Shown: positions 24,602-33,834, counted from the first letter of the stretch. The stretch is 64,000 bases of DNA from Bacillus infantis (GCF_020171945.1 NZ_JAIVAP010000001.1:682001-746000), one strand, 5' to 3'. Numbers and translations: made by a program. The notes: generated from the letters alone by a model not told the origin.

Positions 24602-25273
24602 ATGGCGTTTAAACATTTACTTGGCAAGGATGGCGCGGACCGGCTGGCCAGACTGGAATCGAGGATTGAATCACTTGAAGAAGAGTCTAAAAAAATCAGG
24701 ACATGCGATGTCCATGTCAGGCGTTTTCTTACCATCGAGAAAGAATTGGGAAGCCTCGTCGCCCTGAAAAAGAAATTCACAGCCCGGACACCTGCCGCTG
24801 ATAAAAGACAAAACCCCGGTCCTGCTCTGGAGGATAAGCACGTTGAAAAAATGATTGATAAAGCACTCGGCCGCTACCTCCAACAGATAGAAAACCTGGA
24901 GCAGCGTCTCCAGCATACTGAGAATGCCCTTTTCCGCCTGGAGAAAGAGAATTCAGACCTGAAGCGGGAAATCTCTGCTTTTCACGCTGGCACAAAAGAA
25001 AATCCCCATATGGACACACCTTCTTCCCAGACTGACCCCATGGGCTCTCCGCCTGTCATTTTTCAGGAATTCCATATTGACAGGTTCATAGTCGATAAAT
25101 ATGAATTGACCAATAATATCAATCAGCTGGGAGTAAAGGAACTCAGCGGCCAGATGAATATAGGTGCAACATATGGAGGAGGCATCACACCGCAGGATTT
25201 TACCGGCAGCGAAGATGAGAACGATGATTCCTCAGACGAAAAAGAAGGCGGTGAAGAACAGCCTCCAGAGTGA
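24602..25273 (+). CDS. GerPC-like coiled-coil protein
   Basis: A 223-residue hydrophilic protein. Residues 10-60 and 80-130 are charged coiled coils with regular Leu spacing. The segment about 155-195 (VIFQEFHIDRFIVDKYELTN, then LGVKELSGQMNIGATYG) matches the C-terminal pattern of GerPC, where a VERLEYKFDQLKVETLEGTL-like strand repeat ends in NIG. The tail is very acidic. It forms an operon with the Hsp20 gene. A germination or coat-assembly role is inferred from this resemblance and from the nearby GerPA/PF-like genes. Confidence 0.6.
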   Translation: MAFKHLLGKDGADRLARLESRIESLEEESKKIRTCDVHVRRFLTIEKELGSLVALKKKFTARTPAADKRQNPGPALEDKHVEKMIDKALGRYLQQIENLEQRLQHTENALFRLEKENSDLKREISAFHAGTKENPHMDTPSSQTDPMGSPPVIFQEFHIDRFIVDKYELTNNINQLGVKELSGQMNIGATYGGGITPQDFTGSEDENDDSSDEKEGGEEQPPE

Positions 25274-25297
25274 GTGTTTTGTTCCCCGCCTTTTTTA
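25244..25297 (+). terminator. Probable terminator overlapping the 3' end of the GerPC-like gene
   Basis: AAGGCGG with GAAC pairs with GTTC and CCGCCTT across about 25 bases, followed by TTTTTAG. The stem includes coding sequence and the stop codon. Confidence 0.45.
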
Positions 25298-25336
25298 GTT
25301 GGTCTCACAAGTTTCTATGCCAACGATCAGCCTCTA

Positions 25337-25828
25337 TCAGAATGGCTCTATGACCTTATATGAGAAAAAAATAAATTCACTGTCATAGTCCATTTGAGTG
25401 AACCCATTTCTTAGAAGCACCTTTTGAGAGGCTGTGTTCTCTTTTGTCGTTTTAGCCTGAATTTCACGAAGCTGCTTGGCTGCTGCTTCCAGGAGAAGGA
25501 GTTTCAATGCGGAAGAAGCGACCTGCCTGCCTGCGAATACTTCTCCAATCCGGTATCCTACTTGAGCTGTCCCGGCAGTTAAGTCAATATCTGTCAGGTT
25601 AATCCTGCCTGCCAACTCACTATTTTCATTGCGAATTATATAAAAATATGACAAATGATTCTCTTGCTCTGCAATAAGCTGCTTCATTGTCCCTTTAAAA
25701 GTATCAAAAAAATAATAGCCTTCCGGTCTGGGAGGAACCGTTTTTTCAAAATAGGCCCGGTTCTCATTTTCAAAAATAAATATGTCATCCATGTCTTCCT
25801 CACACATCATAGCTAAGCTTATCTCCAT
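25337..25828 (-). CDS. GNAT N-acetyltransferase (RimJ/YjcK type)
   Basis: A 163-residue enzyme resembling ribosomal-protein-alanine acetyltransferases. The segments YYFFDTFKGTMKQLIAEQEN, ELAGRINLTDID and GTAQVGYRIGEVFAGRQVAS are typical; the last holds the acetyl-CoA loop, though the usual R/Q-x-x-G-x-G/A is weak (EVFAGRQVAS). The ATG has AAGGAAGG upstream and overlaps the DUF402 gene by 29 bases, so the two are probably one operon. Confidence 0.8.
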   Translation of the reverse strand: MEISLAMMCEEDMDDIFIFENENRAYFEKTVPPRPEGYYFFDTFKGTMKQLIAEQENHLSYFYIIRNENSELAGRINLTDIDLTAGTAQVGYRIGEVFAGRQVASSALKLLLLEAAAKQLREIQAKTTKENTASQKVLLRNGFTQMDYDSEFIFFSYKVIEPF

Positions 25829-26369
25829 TATTTTTCCTTCCTTTCACAAATTCAGCATGCTTTTTTGCCAGATATAATAGCGGAAACTTGCCGGCCTGGA
25901 TCAAGTCTATCAGTTCACCAGCCTGCCTTTTTGCAAGGTTATACATCTCTTCGGTTATGATACTGGATTCCAGGGCATCTTCCAGCTCGTCTTCATCCAG
26001 CAAATATACATCCCCTGCTGGCAATATTACGATATCCAGGAACAGATCATCCATCCAGGGGATACCTTCTTCGATTCCGATCTCATGGCAAATATCGATA
26101 TACCATTGGATGACTCCTCCTTTGTCATCCATCATGGTCGTGACAGTATAATACTGATCTTTTGGAAAATGCTGAAGCCAGCTGAAGCCGTCGGAAGCAA
26201 TGCAAACTTCTTCTTTTTCGTATCTGACCGTCAGCTTTTCAGTTACTTTAACCATTTCAAGGAGAGTAAGGTGGCCCGTAAATTCCTGTGAATCCAGCCA
26301 GCATTGCGAATAAGACCTTTCGCTTACCCGCTTCCATCCGCCCCTCCTGCCGTCTCTCCGTTTAAGCAT
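25800..26369 (-). CDS. DUF402 domain protein (YgaC/Ntdp-like)
   Basis: A 189-residue protein. The core WYIDICHEIGIEEGIPWMDD then LFLDIVILPAGDVYLLDEDE (about 88-128) matches the FYYCNLSSP...DLDIKVYPD...LLDEDEY pattern of DUF402 proteins, whose Asp/Glu residues bind divalent metal. Some members hydrolyse nucleoside di- and triphosphates, and others are RNA-related (FAU-1 like). The exact activity here is open. AGGAGGAG lies before the ATG. It is the first gene of a two-gene operon with a GNAT enzyme. Confidence 0.8.
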   Translation of the reverse strand: MLKRRDGRRGGWKRVSERSYSQCWLDSQEFTGHLTLLEMVKVTEKLTVRYEKEEVCIASDGFSWLQHFPKDQYYTVTTMMDDKGGVIQWYIDICHEIGIEEGIPWMDDLFLDIVILPAGDVYLLDEDELEDALESSIITEEMYNLAKRQAGELIDLIQAGKFPLLYLAKKHAEFVKGRKNNGDKLSYDV

Positions 26370-26504
26370 AAATCTCCTCCTTCAAAATGAATCTTAAAGT
26401 CTCTACATCAAATAGATATATTCACCATTTTATTTCTTTTAACCGGCAATCCATCCCTCTTTTTTTGGCTTAAAGCAATACCTTATACGGCAAATTACCG
26501 GCCT

Positions 26505-27737
26505 CTATGCAGGTTTATCCGGTTCTGTCCCTTGTTCCTGATATTCTGACTGCCCCTTCAGGAACGCAAAGTAAGGATGAAGGAGCCCGGCTGCAGATGC
26601 AGCGCAGATCAATGTCCCCATAAGGAAGAATATGGGCCGAACACCCCACAGGCTTCCAAGCGTGCTTCCGGAAAGCACTCCGAAAGGCATCGCCCCCCTG
26701 ATGATGAACAGCCTGGCCGAGAAAACTTTTCCTCTTAATTGGTCCGGTACTGTCTGCTGATAGATGACAGTACTTTGTATATTGAAAAATGCCATGAAAA
26801 TCCCGGCAGCAGCTTCAATCACAACAGCAGCTGCAAAACTGGCGTTCAGCGCCAGCAGGATATAAGTCAATCCTCCTGCCATCAGCGCGCCCATCATAGC
26901 AGTGCGGCGATTGCTTATTCGCACCTTCCCGATAAGAAGCGTGCCGGCAAGATAGCCCACCGGAAATCCCGCCATAAAGATCCCGTAGCTGCTGTAGCTC
27001 TCTGAAAGTTCATCAGTTATGTATGGAAGATTCAGGACCATCGCAGCTCCTACCCCCAACTGGACGAAAGCAAGGAAAATCCCAAGCCACAGCAGCAGAG
27101 GATTTCTAATATAATAGAAGATACCCTCCTTGAATTCTGCAAGCCATGTTTTTCTAATGGTCCTTTCTTCTTCTGGTTCTGCAATAAATAAAAGAAAGCT
27201 GCCGCTTATCAGCAGGAAAATTGTTACAAGCAGCAGACTCACCTCTGTTCCTGCTCTCCCAATAACAAATCCTCCCGTCATCGGTATAATCATGGACAAA
27301 AGCCGGACTGTACCGTCGAGTACAGCGTTTGCAGACTGCAGACGGTCTCCTTTTATCAGCGAAGGAAGCAGGGCCTGGCTTGCCGGGATATAAAATGGAG
27401 AGACAAGCCCGACAGCAATCTGGGCAGCATAAATATGCCAAACTTCAAGCTGGCCGGTACTTATCATCACAAAAGGAAGAAGGAAAAAAAGACTCCTAGT
27501 CCATTGGGAGACAACCATGATCCACTTGCGGCTCCATTTGTCGATAAATGGCCCTGAAAGTAGCTGCAGGATGAGGGAGGGCAGATAATACAGCAGCCAC
27601 ATGCTGCCAAGCGCCAGCTTTGATCCTGTCAGTTCATATACCATGATTGAATTGCAGAAGGTGCCGAGTGCTCCCCCCGCTTCTGAAGCAGCTGCACCAG
27701 CCCATAAATAGCGGAACGGCTTCAGTTTCCAGATCAT
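26505..27737 (-). CDS. MFS transporter, probable efflux pump
   Basis: A 410-residue protein with twelve hydrophobic helices and the MFS A-like motif GPFIDKWSRKWIMVV between helices 2 and 3. The second-half equivalent is weaker. The overall pattern matches enterobactin-exporter/MefA-like pumps. It overlaps the upstream ArsR-type regulator by ATGA, so regulator and pump are coupled. The substrate is unknown; the regulator probably represses it. Confidence 0.85.
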   Translation of the reverse strand: MIWKLKPFRYLWAGAAASEAGGALGTFCNSIMVYELTGSKLALGSMWLLYYLPSLILQLLSGPFIDKWSRKWIMVVSQWTRSLFFLLPFVMISTGQLEVWHIYAAQIAVGLVSPFYIPASQALLPSLIKGDRLQSANAVLDGTVRLLSMIIPMTGGFVIGRAGTEVSLLLVTIFLLISGSFLLFIAEPEEERTIRKTWLAEFKEGIFYYIRNPLLLWLGIFLAFVQLGVGAAMVLNLPYITDELSESYSSYGIFMAGFPVGYLAGTLLIGKVRISNRRTAMMGALMAGGLTYILLALNASFAAAVVIEAAAGIFMAFFNIQSTVIYQQTVPDQLRGKVFSARLFIIRGAMPFGVLSGSTLGSLWGVRPIFFLMGTLICAASAAGLLHPYFAFLKGQSEYQEQGTEPDKPA

Positions 27738-28783
27738 TCACTTCCACCCTTCAAATACCTTTCGAGGTCTCTTCCCAAAGATAGGACCGCTTCTTTTTTC
27801 AGCCTGTATTTATGATTGTGCACTTCTGCAAGCTTGGCTGCCCTTAGGATCTTAAGATGATGGTGTACAGTCGATTTCCCGATATTGAGCTCCTCAGTAA
27901 TATCCTGCAGCGGGAGGTCCTCCTTGAAAAGGAGCTTGACAATGCGCAGCCTGAATTCATCTCCCAATGCCTTTTGCTTTTGAACAAGGAAATAATCCGG
28001 ACTGTCCGGCACATCAGCCGGCAGGCTGCTGTTTGAAACTGGATAATAAAATACCTTTGTGCCTTCCAGATCCGCTTCAATAGTCCAGGGACGGTACACA
28101 TATTGCGGAATGAGCCTGACAGTATAGACACCAGGCTCAGGAAGGTAGGTAATCCCCCCTGTTGCAATTTCAGTGATGTCTTCAGGGGTAGTTCTGGCTG
28201 AGAGCATTTTTTTGTCATGAACATCTTTTTCCAATATAGCTGAAAGGTCGTCTTTGTCAGGTTCTATAGCTTCCATATACCAGCCTTCCATACTGGAAAT
28301 AAGATGTTTCTTTAATTTTCCTGGCGACTCCTTAAAGATATAGGAGATATAGGCCGGGAAAAATTTATGCCCTTCCACATAACGTATTAATTCTTCAAGG
28401 GATTCAGCATGCCCTGCGGCTGCACGCTTCCTCGCTTCTTCTTTCTCCTGCCCCACGTAAGGAAGGCAGATCTGCTTCAGCTCTTTTCCATCCATTTCCT
28501 CTACAGCTGCAACAAAATCATGCAGAGTGCGGGCTTCAAGATGATGCAGCAGCTGAAGCAGCGACTTCCATGTATTATTCTTTTCAATATGATCCAGCTG
28601 ATCCTTAAGACGGGCAGAAGCCCCTGACCTGATTCCTGAAAGCTTTGCTGAATGCTCAAGCGTGTCAATCAGTGCCCCGTTGGTCACAGCAGCTATACCA
28701 AGGGCGCACTCCCATAAAAGAGAATAACTGAAATCCACCTTGTAGCTCTCCCTCTTTCTTCCGGATAAATTAATATGTTCCAT
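27734..28783 (-). CDS. ArsR-like HTH transcriptional regulator with large N-terminal domain
   Basis: A 349-residue protein. The C-terminal 80 residues form a winged helix: LGDEFRLRIVKLLFKEDLPL then QDITEELNIGKSTVHHHLKI and LRAAKLAEV. The N-terminal 250 residues resemble the DUF5937-type ligand domain of some Firmicute ArsR regulators. The ATG with AGGAGG upstream is chosen over an earlier in-frame ATG. It is the first gene of an operon with the MFS pump. AT-rich inverted repeats around 28830-28850 may be its operator. Confidence 0.8.
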   Translation of the reverse strand: MEHINLSGRKRESYKVDFSYSLLWECALGIAAVTNGALIDTLEHSAKLSGIRSGASARLKDQLDHIEKNNTWKSLLQLLHHLEARTLHDFVAAVEEMDGKELKQICLPYVGQEKEEARKRAAAGHAESLEELIRYVEGHKFFPAYISYIFKESPGKLKKHLISSMEGWYMEAIEPDKDDLSAILEKDVHDKKMLSARTTPEDITEIATGGITYLPEPGVYTVRLIPQYVYRPWTIEADLEGTKVFYYPVSNSSLPADVPDSPDYFLVQKQKALGDEFRLRIVKLLFKEDLPLQDITEELNIGKSTVHHHLKILRAAKLAEVHNHKYRLKKEAVLSLGRDLERYLKGGSE

Positions 28784-28962
28784 AGAGCTCCTCCTTATTT
28801 TCCTGATATGATGTATGATCTTCATTTTAAATTATCTGAATATTAAGTTCAATGTTTTTAGAATCTTCTATTTCAAAAATTTTGAACCCATAAAAAACAA
28901 GGCACCAGCTTATGCCGATACCTGGGAATATTCATTATATAAAAAATGCCATTAGCAGTATT

Positions 28963-30423
28963 TTACTTATATACATTGCCGGATCCATCTACATAGATGG
29001 ACTGTACAATGCTCCTTTCAAACGCTTTACCCCGGCCGGTTTTTCCAGTAACTTGGATGGTGAGATTGTAAATGCCATGTTCTTTAAAATCTGAAGCATC
29101 AGGAAGCCCCGCTTTCATCCCATGACTGGAGGAGGACTTGGCCCCCTTTCCTTTAAAATGAACCCACTCTGTCTGATACTTCACGCCCGGCTGCAGGCTT
29201 TTCCAGCTCTTCAGATTTTTGCCTATCCCTGGAATAGCTTTATCCCTTTCTAGACTGACTGTATACAGAAAGCCGATGCGGCCCTCTTTACTGCTTACAG
29301 TCCAGCTCCCTGGCACAGGATTCTTTACAGTGAATTCAGTGACATATGCCCCAGAGAAAAATCCTGAAGCGTCTTTATAAATTCTGTCGGGTATATAGCT
29401 GTTCCCCTGTTCATCCTGCAAAACCATGTCCTGAACACTTTTGCTGCTTAACACAGACACTGAGGCAGCCTTTACTTCATCTTCGATAAGAAAGGAATCT
29501 TTAAACACCTCATCTGCCATTCCACCGTGAATGATCAAGCTGGCAGCGTGGGGAAAATCTGTATCGGTTAATAAGGGTGAATGATCTGATTGGAAAGAAG
29601 GCGCAGATAAAAAGGGGTTAAGCACTGGAAATATGACAGATCCTTGCCTTATGCTTGAATGGTTCCAGGAACGCTCAGCTATAACAGGGGCTCCTAAGAG
29701 CCTCGAACTGCTTAGGGGCACAACTCCATCATTTCTGCCATACTGGCTCAAGTACAAACCGCCCCAATATGCTGCCGATCCAAAGCTGCCCCATCCGGTC
29801 CCACCGACTGTGTAGAAAGGAATCCGCCGGGCATTGGGATGAGAGTCTGTCAAACTGCGGTAATAGCTCATATAACCTGTCTGGAGTGAGGCTGTAGCTT
29901 CATTTCGGCTGCCGAGAAGTTCGGCAAGCCAGCCTGCAGCACTGCTGTTGGCAAGATCTGCGAGCTGTGTGCCGCTGTGGGGAGCAGATAAGGTGATCAC
30001 TTTGGAGACAAAAGGATGTGCTTCATTATGGACAAGAGCTGTCTGAATATCCACACCGCCCTTGCTATAAGCGACAACTGCCAGTTTTTTCTGCCCGAAA
30101 TGGTGGTAGATTTCCTCGAGCATACCGGCCAGCATCGTTCCGTTTTCCCACATATCCTTATCCGGATAAAGGTCGGCATAAGCGGTCTGATAGCCGTATG
30201 CCCTCGCTATTTCCGGCATATCATTATCCTCTCGCCAGATATTTGCAGAATTGCTGTAGCCATGGATAAACACAAGCGGCGGAAGAGAAGGATTCACCTT
30301 ATTTGGATTTTCTCCCGGATACCATCGCCCCGGATTCCCGCCGCTTCCTCCGCCCCCTCCGGCAGACGATGCGAGTGGAGCAGCAAAGAAAAAGATCAGC
30401 ACCATTACTGGCAGCGCTTTCAT
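28963..30423 (-). CDS. Secreted alpha/beta hydrolase (lipase/esterase-like)
   Basis: A 486-residue protein. The signal peptide MKALPVMVLIFFFAAPLASS is followed by a Gly-rich spacer. The hydrolase domain shows LVFIHGYSNSANIWRED (oxyanion region) and the nucleophile elbow VAYSKGG, where Ala replaces the first Gly of GxSxG. DGVVPLSSSRLL (acid) and WNHSSI (His) complete a likely triad. The region after about residue 320 looks like a beta-rich C-terminal module. AGGAGGGG precedes the chosen ATG. The substrate is not known. Confidence 0.8.
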   Translation of the reverse strand: MKALPVMVLIFFFAAPLASSAGGGGGSGGNPGRWYPGENPNKVNPSLPPLVFIHGYSNSANIWREDNDMPEIARAYGYQTAYADLYPDKDMWENGTMLAGMLEEIYHHFGQKKLAVVAYSKGGVDIQTALVHNEAHPFVSKVITLSAPHSGTQLADLANSSAAGWLAELLGSRNEATASLQTGYMSYYRSLTDSHPNARRIPFYTVGGTGWGSFGSAAYWGGLYLSQYGRNDGVVPLSSSRLLGAPVIAERSWNHSSIRQGSVIFPVLNPFLSAPSFQSDHSPLLTDTDFPHAASLIIHGGMADEVFKDSFLIEDEVKAASVSVLSSKSVQDMVLQDEQGNSYIPDRIYKDASGFFSGAYVTEFTVKNPVPGSWTVSSKEGRIGFLYTVSLERDKAIPGIGKNLKSWKSLQPGVKYQTEWVHFKGKGAKSSSSHGMKAGLPDASDFKEHGIYNLTIQVTGKTGRGKAFERSIVQSIYVDGSGNVYK

Positions 30424-30477
30424 AGATATCCCCTCCTTTTTCAAATTTTTCAGCTTCAGTGTACGTTTTTGAAGCAT

Positions 30478-30509
30478 ACAAAAAAAGAGGAGAAAGTTGG
30501 ATTCTCCTC
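30478..30509 (-). terminator. Terminator of the VOC gene
   Basis: GAGGAGAA / TTCTCCTC flank a 7-base loop and a seven-T run follows on the minus strand. The hairpin overlaps the stop codon. Confidence 0.75.
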
Positions 30510-30867
30510 ACTCAAACTGCAAATATTCTAATATATTGCCGAACGGATCCCTGAAACTTATATATCTGCCCGGCGGACAATCTGCCGGTTCTTCAATCAC
30601 TAAATCTGCACCTTTTGATTTCAGGCGCAAGACTTCATTTTCCAAGTTTTCCGTCTGAAGCACCAGAACCGGCCCTGTTGCTTCCTTTCTCTCGATATAA
30701 TCAGCACCTGCAGTTTCTTCCAGAATAATCGGCAGTTCCCCGTGCGCAAGCGACACTATTTTCGAGCCATATTGTTTGTTTACTTCAAAATCAAGCACTT
30801 CTGTGTAAAACCGGAGCGCTTTGGTTAAATCTGGTACATAAATCCCTATTGCACATAATTGAGCCAT
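30508..30867 (-). CDS. VOC superfamily (glyoxalase-like) protein
   Basis: A 119-residue protein with the paired beta-alpha-beta-beta-beta repeat of glyoxalase-like proteins. N-terminal IGIYVPDLTKALRFYTEVLD is the classic first motif, and the C-terminal ISFRDPFGNILEYLQ is the second metal-site strand with its Glu. The start ATG has AGGGGGAAG upstream. It might act on a small toxic compound or be a binding protein. It follows a decayed SRPBCC gene. Confidence 0.85.
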   Translation of the reverse strand: MAQLCAIGIYVPDLTKALRFYTEVLDFEVNKQYGSKIVSLAHGELPIILEETAGADYIERKEATGPVLVLQTENLENEVLRLKSKGADLVIEEPADCPPGRYISFRDPFGNILEYLQFE

Positions 30868-30894
30868 TATAGCTTCCCCCTTTATTATTGGCAG

Positions 30895-31098
30895 CAAAGT
30901 TACCCTTGCCGGATTCAATATTCTGTTTCAGGCTGGAAAGGATTTGATCCCAGGCGGCCGTATGCCATTGTTTTGCCTGATTCCACTCCCCGCTCTCTCC
31001 CCAGCCGTCATGTATGAGCGAGATCCTCACACCTTCCGGATATCCTCCAAATTAACGGTTACATTAGTAAGATCATCCTTATTCAGATAATATCTGTT
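30895..31098 (-). pseudogene. Frameshifted, truncated SRPBCC/AHSA1 gene remnant
   Basis: The minus strand encodes YYLNKDDLTNVTVNLEDI in one frame and then, after a one-base shift near 31038, EGVRISLIHDGWGESGEW with HTAAWDQILSSLKQ in the next frame. The second part is the typical end of AHSA1-type SRPBCC proteins. A stop codon precedes the first part and no start is present, so only the C-terminal third survives. Confidence 0.65.
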
Positions 31099-31163
31099 TT
31101 AATATGCACAGCGCTCTCCCCCTTTTTCATGATTATACAGCCTTACTTTTCCATAAAATTCTT

Positions 31164-31946
31164 CTAGTTTGCTTTGTTGGTTATTTTTTCAAACAATAAG
31201 AGAGGAAGATTGATTAATATAGGCGGATCATGGGGAAGCGGCCCTCTCAGCTGAAGGGCGGCTTTGCTTACCGTATTTTTTGTGATTTCTACCGTCCCTT
31301 CTATTTTCCCCCTAAGGAATGTATCAGGCTGAAAATACCTGAGGGGATTCATGCTCCACTCCAGACCTGCTGCCAGCAGATAATAAGTTCCTTCCGGGAC
31401 GTCTGTAAAAATGCACTGAGGGCTGTTATGGCTGAAAGCAGTCCCTTTGACAGGCCTCTGATCAGGAATCGGCTTAGGGAACAGTCCGGCAAAGATAATT
31501 CCCCTGAAGCCTTGGGGAACCTGGATATGGCAGCTTACTTTTGACCCGCTTCCCAGCCTTTCCGGTTCCCTTCCCTCCGGGAGAAAAGTTTTCGTCTCGT
31601 CCATCATCTTCTGCAGCATTTCCATACTGGCTTCGTATCGTTTGGGGCTGATTCCCACATAATTTTTAAAGCGTGTTTGAAACGTACCTGGGCTTAGATA
31701 TCCTGAAGCCATCATAGCCTTAGTCAGTGAAGATTTCCTGGCCAGCTCTTCCCTCCCCATCTCGATCCTTAAAGCACTAAGAAAATGCCTCGGAGAGATT
31801 CCTGTCGCCCTTTTAAAGATCCTGGTAAAATGGAAAAGGCTGTAGCCTGTTAAATCAGCAAGCTCTTTAGTGGTTATCTCTTCCTCAAGATGCTGCTTCA
31901 TATAAGCAATCGCCTTATCTGCAGCTTTTATCTGTTCCGGGTTCAT
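31164..31946 (-). CDS. AraC family transcriptional regulator
   Basis: A 260-residue protein with an N-terminal double helix-turn-helix: TTKELADLTGYSLFHFTRIF then KRATGISPRHFLSALRIEMG, and the second motif MMASGYLSPGTFQTRFKNYV with GISPKRYEA (about 8-108). The remaining 150 residues may form a GyrI-like effector domain (VPEGTYYLLAAGLEW). Such proteins often sense drugs or sugars. Its target is unknown; a VOC gene and a pseudogene lie downstream on the same strand. The start is ATG with a moderate GGTGA site. Confidence 0.85.
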   Translation of the reverse strand: MNPEQIKAADKAIAYMKQHLEEEITTKELADLTGYSLFHFTRIFKRATGISPRHFLSALRIEMGREELARKSSLTKAMMASGYLSPGTFQTRFKNYVGISPKRYEASMEMLQKMMDETKTFLPEGREPERLGSGSKVSCHIQVPQGFRGIIFAGLFPKPIPDQRPVKGTAFSHNSPQCIFTDVPEGTYYLLAAGLEWSMNPLRYFQPDTFLRGKIEGTVEITKNTVSKAALQLRGPLPHDPPILINLPLLLFEKITNKAN

Positions 31947-32074
31947 AGTTTCACCTTTCTCTTTTTTGCTCTAGTTACTATTGGCTCTCCGTCCCGCAAA
32001 ACCCTTTTTAATAAAGAAAAAAGTACAGAATTTTCATTCTCTCAGTATGTGTGCGCGCTCCAGCCTCAGATTTC

Positions 32075-32108
32075 AAAAAAAAGATTCTGCCATTTTCCCG
32101 GCAGAATC
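32075..32108 (-). terminator. Terminator of the CNNM transporter gene
   Basis: The stem GATTCTGCC / GGCAGAATC with eight T following on the minus strand lies 12 bases beyond the stop. Confidence 0.8.
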
Positions 32109-32119
32109 CCATTTTTTAT

Positions 32120-33355
32120 CTATTCAACTGTACCAGCCTGTTTTGCTATCTCGATCTGCTTGACTTTATTGTCTTCTATTTCCTTTACTGTAAAGCGCAG
32201 ATGGTGGTAGTCATAAGTTTCTCCTTCTTCAGGAAAATAGCCTAATTCCTTCAGCAGGAAACCGGACAAAACATCCTCATCTTCCGGAATCTTTGTCTTA
32301 AAAGCTTCATTAAGCCGATGGAGGGAAAGCTTTCCGCTGCAGACGATATGAGAGTCGGTAAGTTCTTCTATCAGTACTTCTTCATCATCTGTTTCATCAT
32401 TGATTTCCTGTCCGATCATTGCCTCAATGATATCTTCATGCGTAATGATTCCGCGTGTACCCCCGTATTCATCGAGGACGATGGCAATATGCTTACGCTC
32501 CTTCATCATAAGCTTAAAGACCCTTTCTATTGAATGGAATTCGTAGATGAATAAAGGGTCATTATCTGTATATTCATCCAGTGCTTTTGAAAGATCGAGG
32601 GACCAGGACAGGAGCTGCTTGCTGTGAAATACCCCGACAATATTGTCCATATTTTCTTTGTATACGGGATAGCGTGTGTAATGGCTGTGCAATACAATAT
32701 CTCTCGCCTCTTCGTAAGTAGAATCAGCAGGAATGCCGATGATCTCAGTACGCGGCGTTTTCAGGGCGTCACGCACATCAAGTTCAAAGAAATCAATGAC
32801 TCCTTTGATCCTGGTTGTTTCTTCATTATTAAATGTCCCTTCCGTTGTAGCAATATCCACCATTGTAATCAGCTCTTCCTTCGAAAAGCTGACTTCCGCT
32901 TCGCTGTCCTTCGAAAGCAGACGGATGACCCCCCTTGTGAATCTTGACAGCAAAAATGTCAATGGCTTCAGGATCATCATCAGGAAACGAATTACCGGGA
33001 ACACGATAAATGCAATTTTGTCTGCAAAAGTTGCAGCGATGGACTTAGGGAGCACTTCTGCAAAAATAATCAGGACGACTGTCAATATACCGGTCGCAAT
33101 CCCTACATTAATTCCATAATTGATCGCCACGATGGTGACCAATGTAGGAAGCATGATATTGGCGATATTATTGCCTATCAGGATGGCGGTGATCAGTTCA
33201 TCCGGCTTTGCTACAGTATCAAGAAGCTTTTGAGCTTTACGATCATCATTTTCAGCTCTTGTCTTCAGCTTCATTTTATTGACAGCAGTCAGCGCCGTTT
33301 CACTCCCCGACAAGAAAAAGGACATAAACAAAAAGAAAATTATAGCGATAAACAC
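32120..33355 (-). CDS. CNNM/CBS domain protein (MpfA/YhdP-like Mg2+ exporter family)
   Basis: A 411-residue protein. The N-terminal DUF21/CNNM domain has four hydrophobic helices and the family motif FLSGSETALTAVNKMKLK. A CBS pair (about 195-310; TPRTEIIGIPADSTYEEARD and VLDEYGGTRGIITHEDIIEA) is followed by a CorC/HlyC domain (about 325-405). Relatives export magnesium, with CBS sensing of Mg-ATP. The start is GTG, with GGAGG 6 bases before. It is monocistronic with a clear terminator. Confidence 0.9.
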   Translation of the reverse strand: MFIAIIFFLFMSFFLSGSETALTAVNKMKLKTRAENDDRKAQKLLDTVAKPDELITAILIGNNIANIMLPTLVTIVAINYGINVGIATGILTVVLIIFAEVLPKSIAATFADKIAFIVFPVIRFLMMILKPLTFLLSRFTRGVIRLLSKDSEAEVSFSKEELITMVDIATTEGTFNNEETTRIKGVIDFFELDVRDALKTPRTEIIGIPADSTYEEARDIVLHSHYTRYPVYKENMDNIVGVFHSKQLLSWSLDLSKALDEYTDNDPLFIYEFHSIERVFKLMMKERKHIAIVLDEYGGTRGIITHEDIIEAMIGQEINDETDDEEVLIEELTDSHIVCSGKLSLHRLNEAFKTKIPEDEDVLSGFLLKELGYFPEEGETYDYHHLRFTVKEIEDNKVKQIEIAKQAGTVE

Positions 33356-33516
33356 AGTTTTCCTCCAAGAGTTTTTTCTTCCATCATACCCAATATAAGA
33401 AGAATATACAAAGCATAAACCCTGTTTAAGATACTTACCCCATTCCGCCGTATAAAAATTCCTTTTCTGTGCATGCTATGAATGCTGTCATCCTTTATGC
33501 ATAAGGAGTGTTTGAA

Positions 33517-33834
33517 ATGTCTGTCTTTGTCTACCAAACCTTTGAACTTAAGCAGGACAAGTTTGAAGAAGCTATTGAAAATATTAAAGCGATCCAGCAG
33601 CACAGAAATGAAATGTACGACCACAAAGTCGATATCCTGACTCCTGTCACAGGGCCGGATCATACATATGCATTCCTCTGCACCTATGAAGGCCTGGCAG
33701 AAATGGAGCTTCAGAATAAAAGGCTTTTTGACGATGAAGACTATGTTAAGCTGATAGGCGACTTTTTCATTCAAAACATTGTACAGGGAAGCATTAGAAC
33801 ACAGATATTCCGTTCATTGGCAAATAAAGCATAA
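33517..33834 (+). CDS. Hypothetical 105-residue protein, ferredoxin-like fold guess
   Basis: Begins MSVFVYQTFELKQDKFEEAI. The pattern beta-alpha-beta-beta-alpha-beta and the segment HTYAFLCTYEGLAEMELQNK recall NIPSNAP/ABM-like dimeric barrels, but no signature residue is certain. AAGGAGTG lies a few bases before this ATG, three codons inside a longer frame. It is followed by an imperfect hairpin at 33854-33884 without a T-run. Confidence 0.6.
   Translation: MSVFVYQTFELKQDKFEEAIENIKAIQQHRNEMYDHKVDILTPVTGPDHTYAFLCTYEGLAEMELQNKRLFDDEDYVKLIGDFFIQNIVQGSIRTQIFRSLANKA

Noticed and set aside
33436-33480. SigB promoter before the 105-residue protein gene
   Set aside because: A GTTTAA-like -35 is present, but no GGGTAT-like -10 follows at 12-15 bases.
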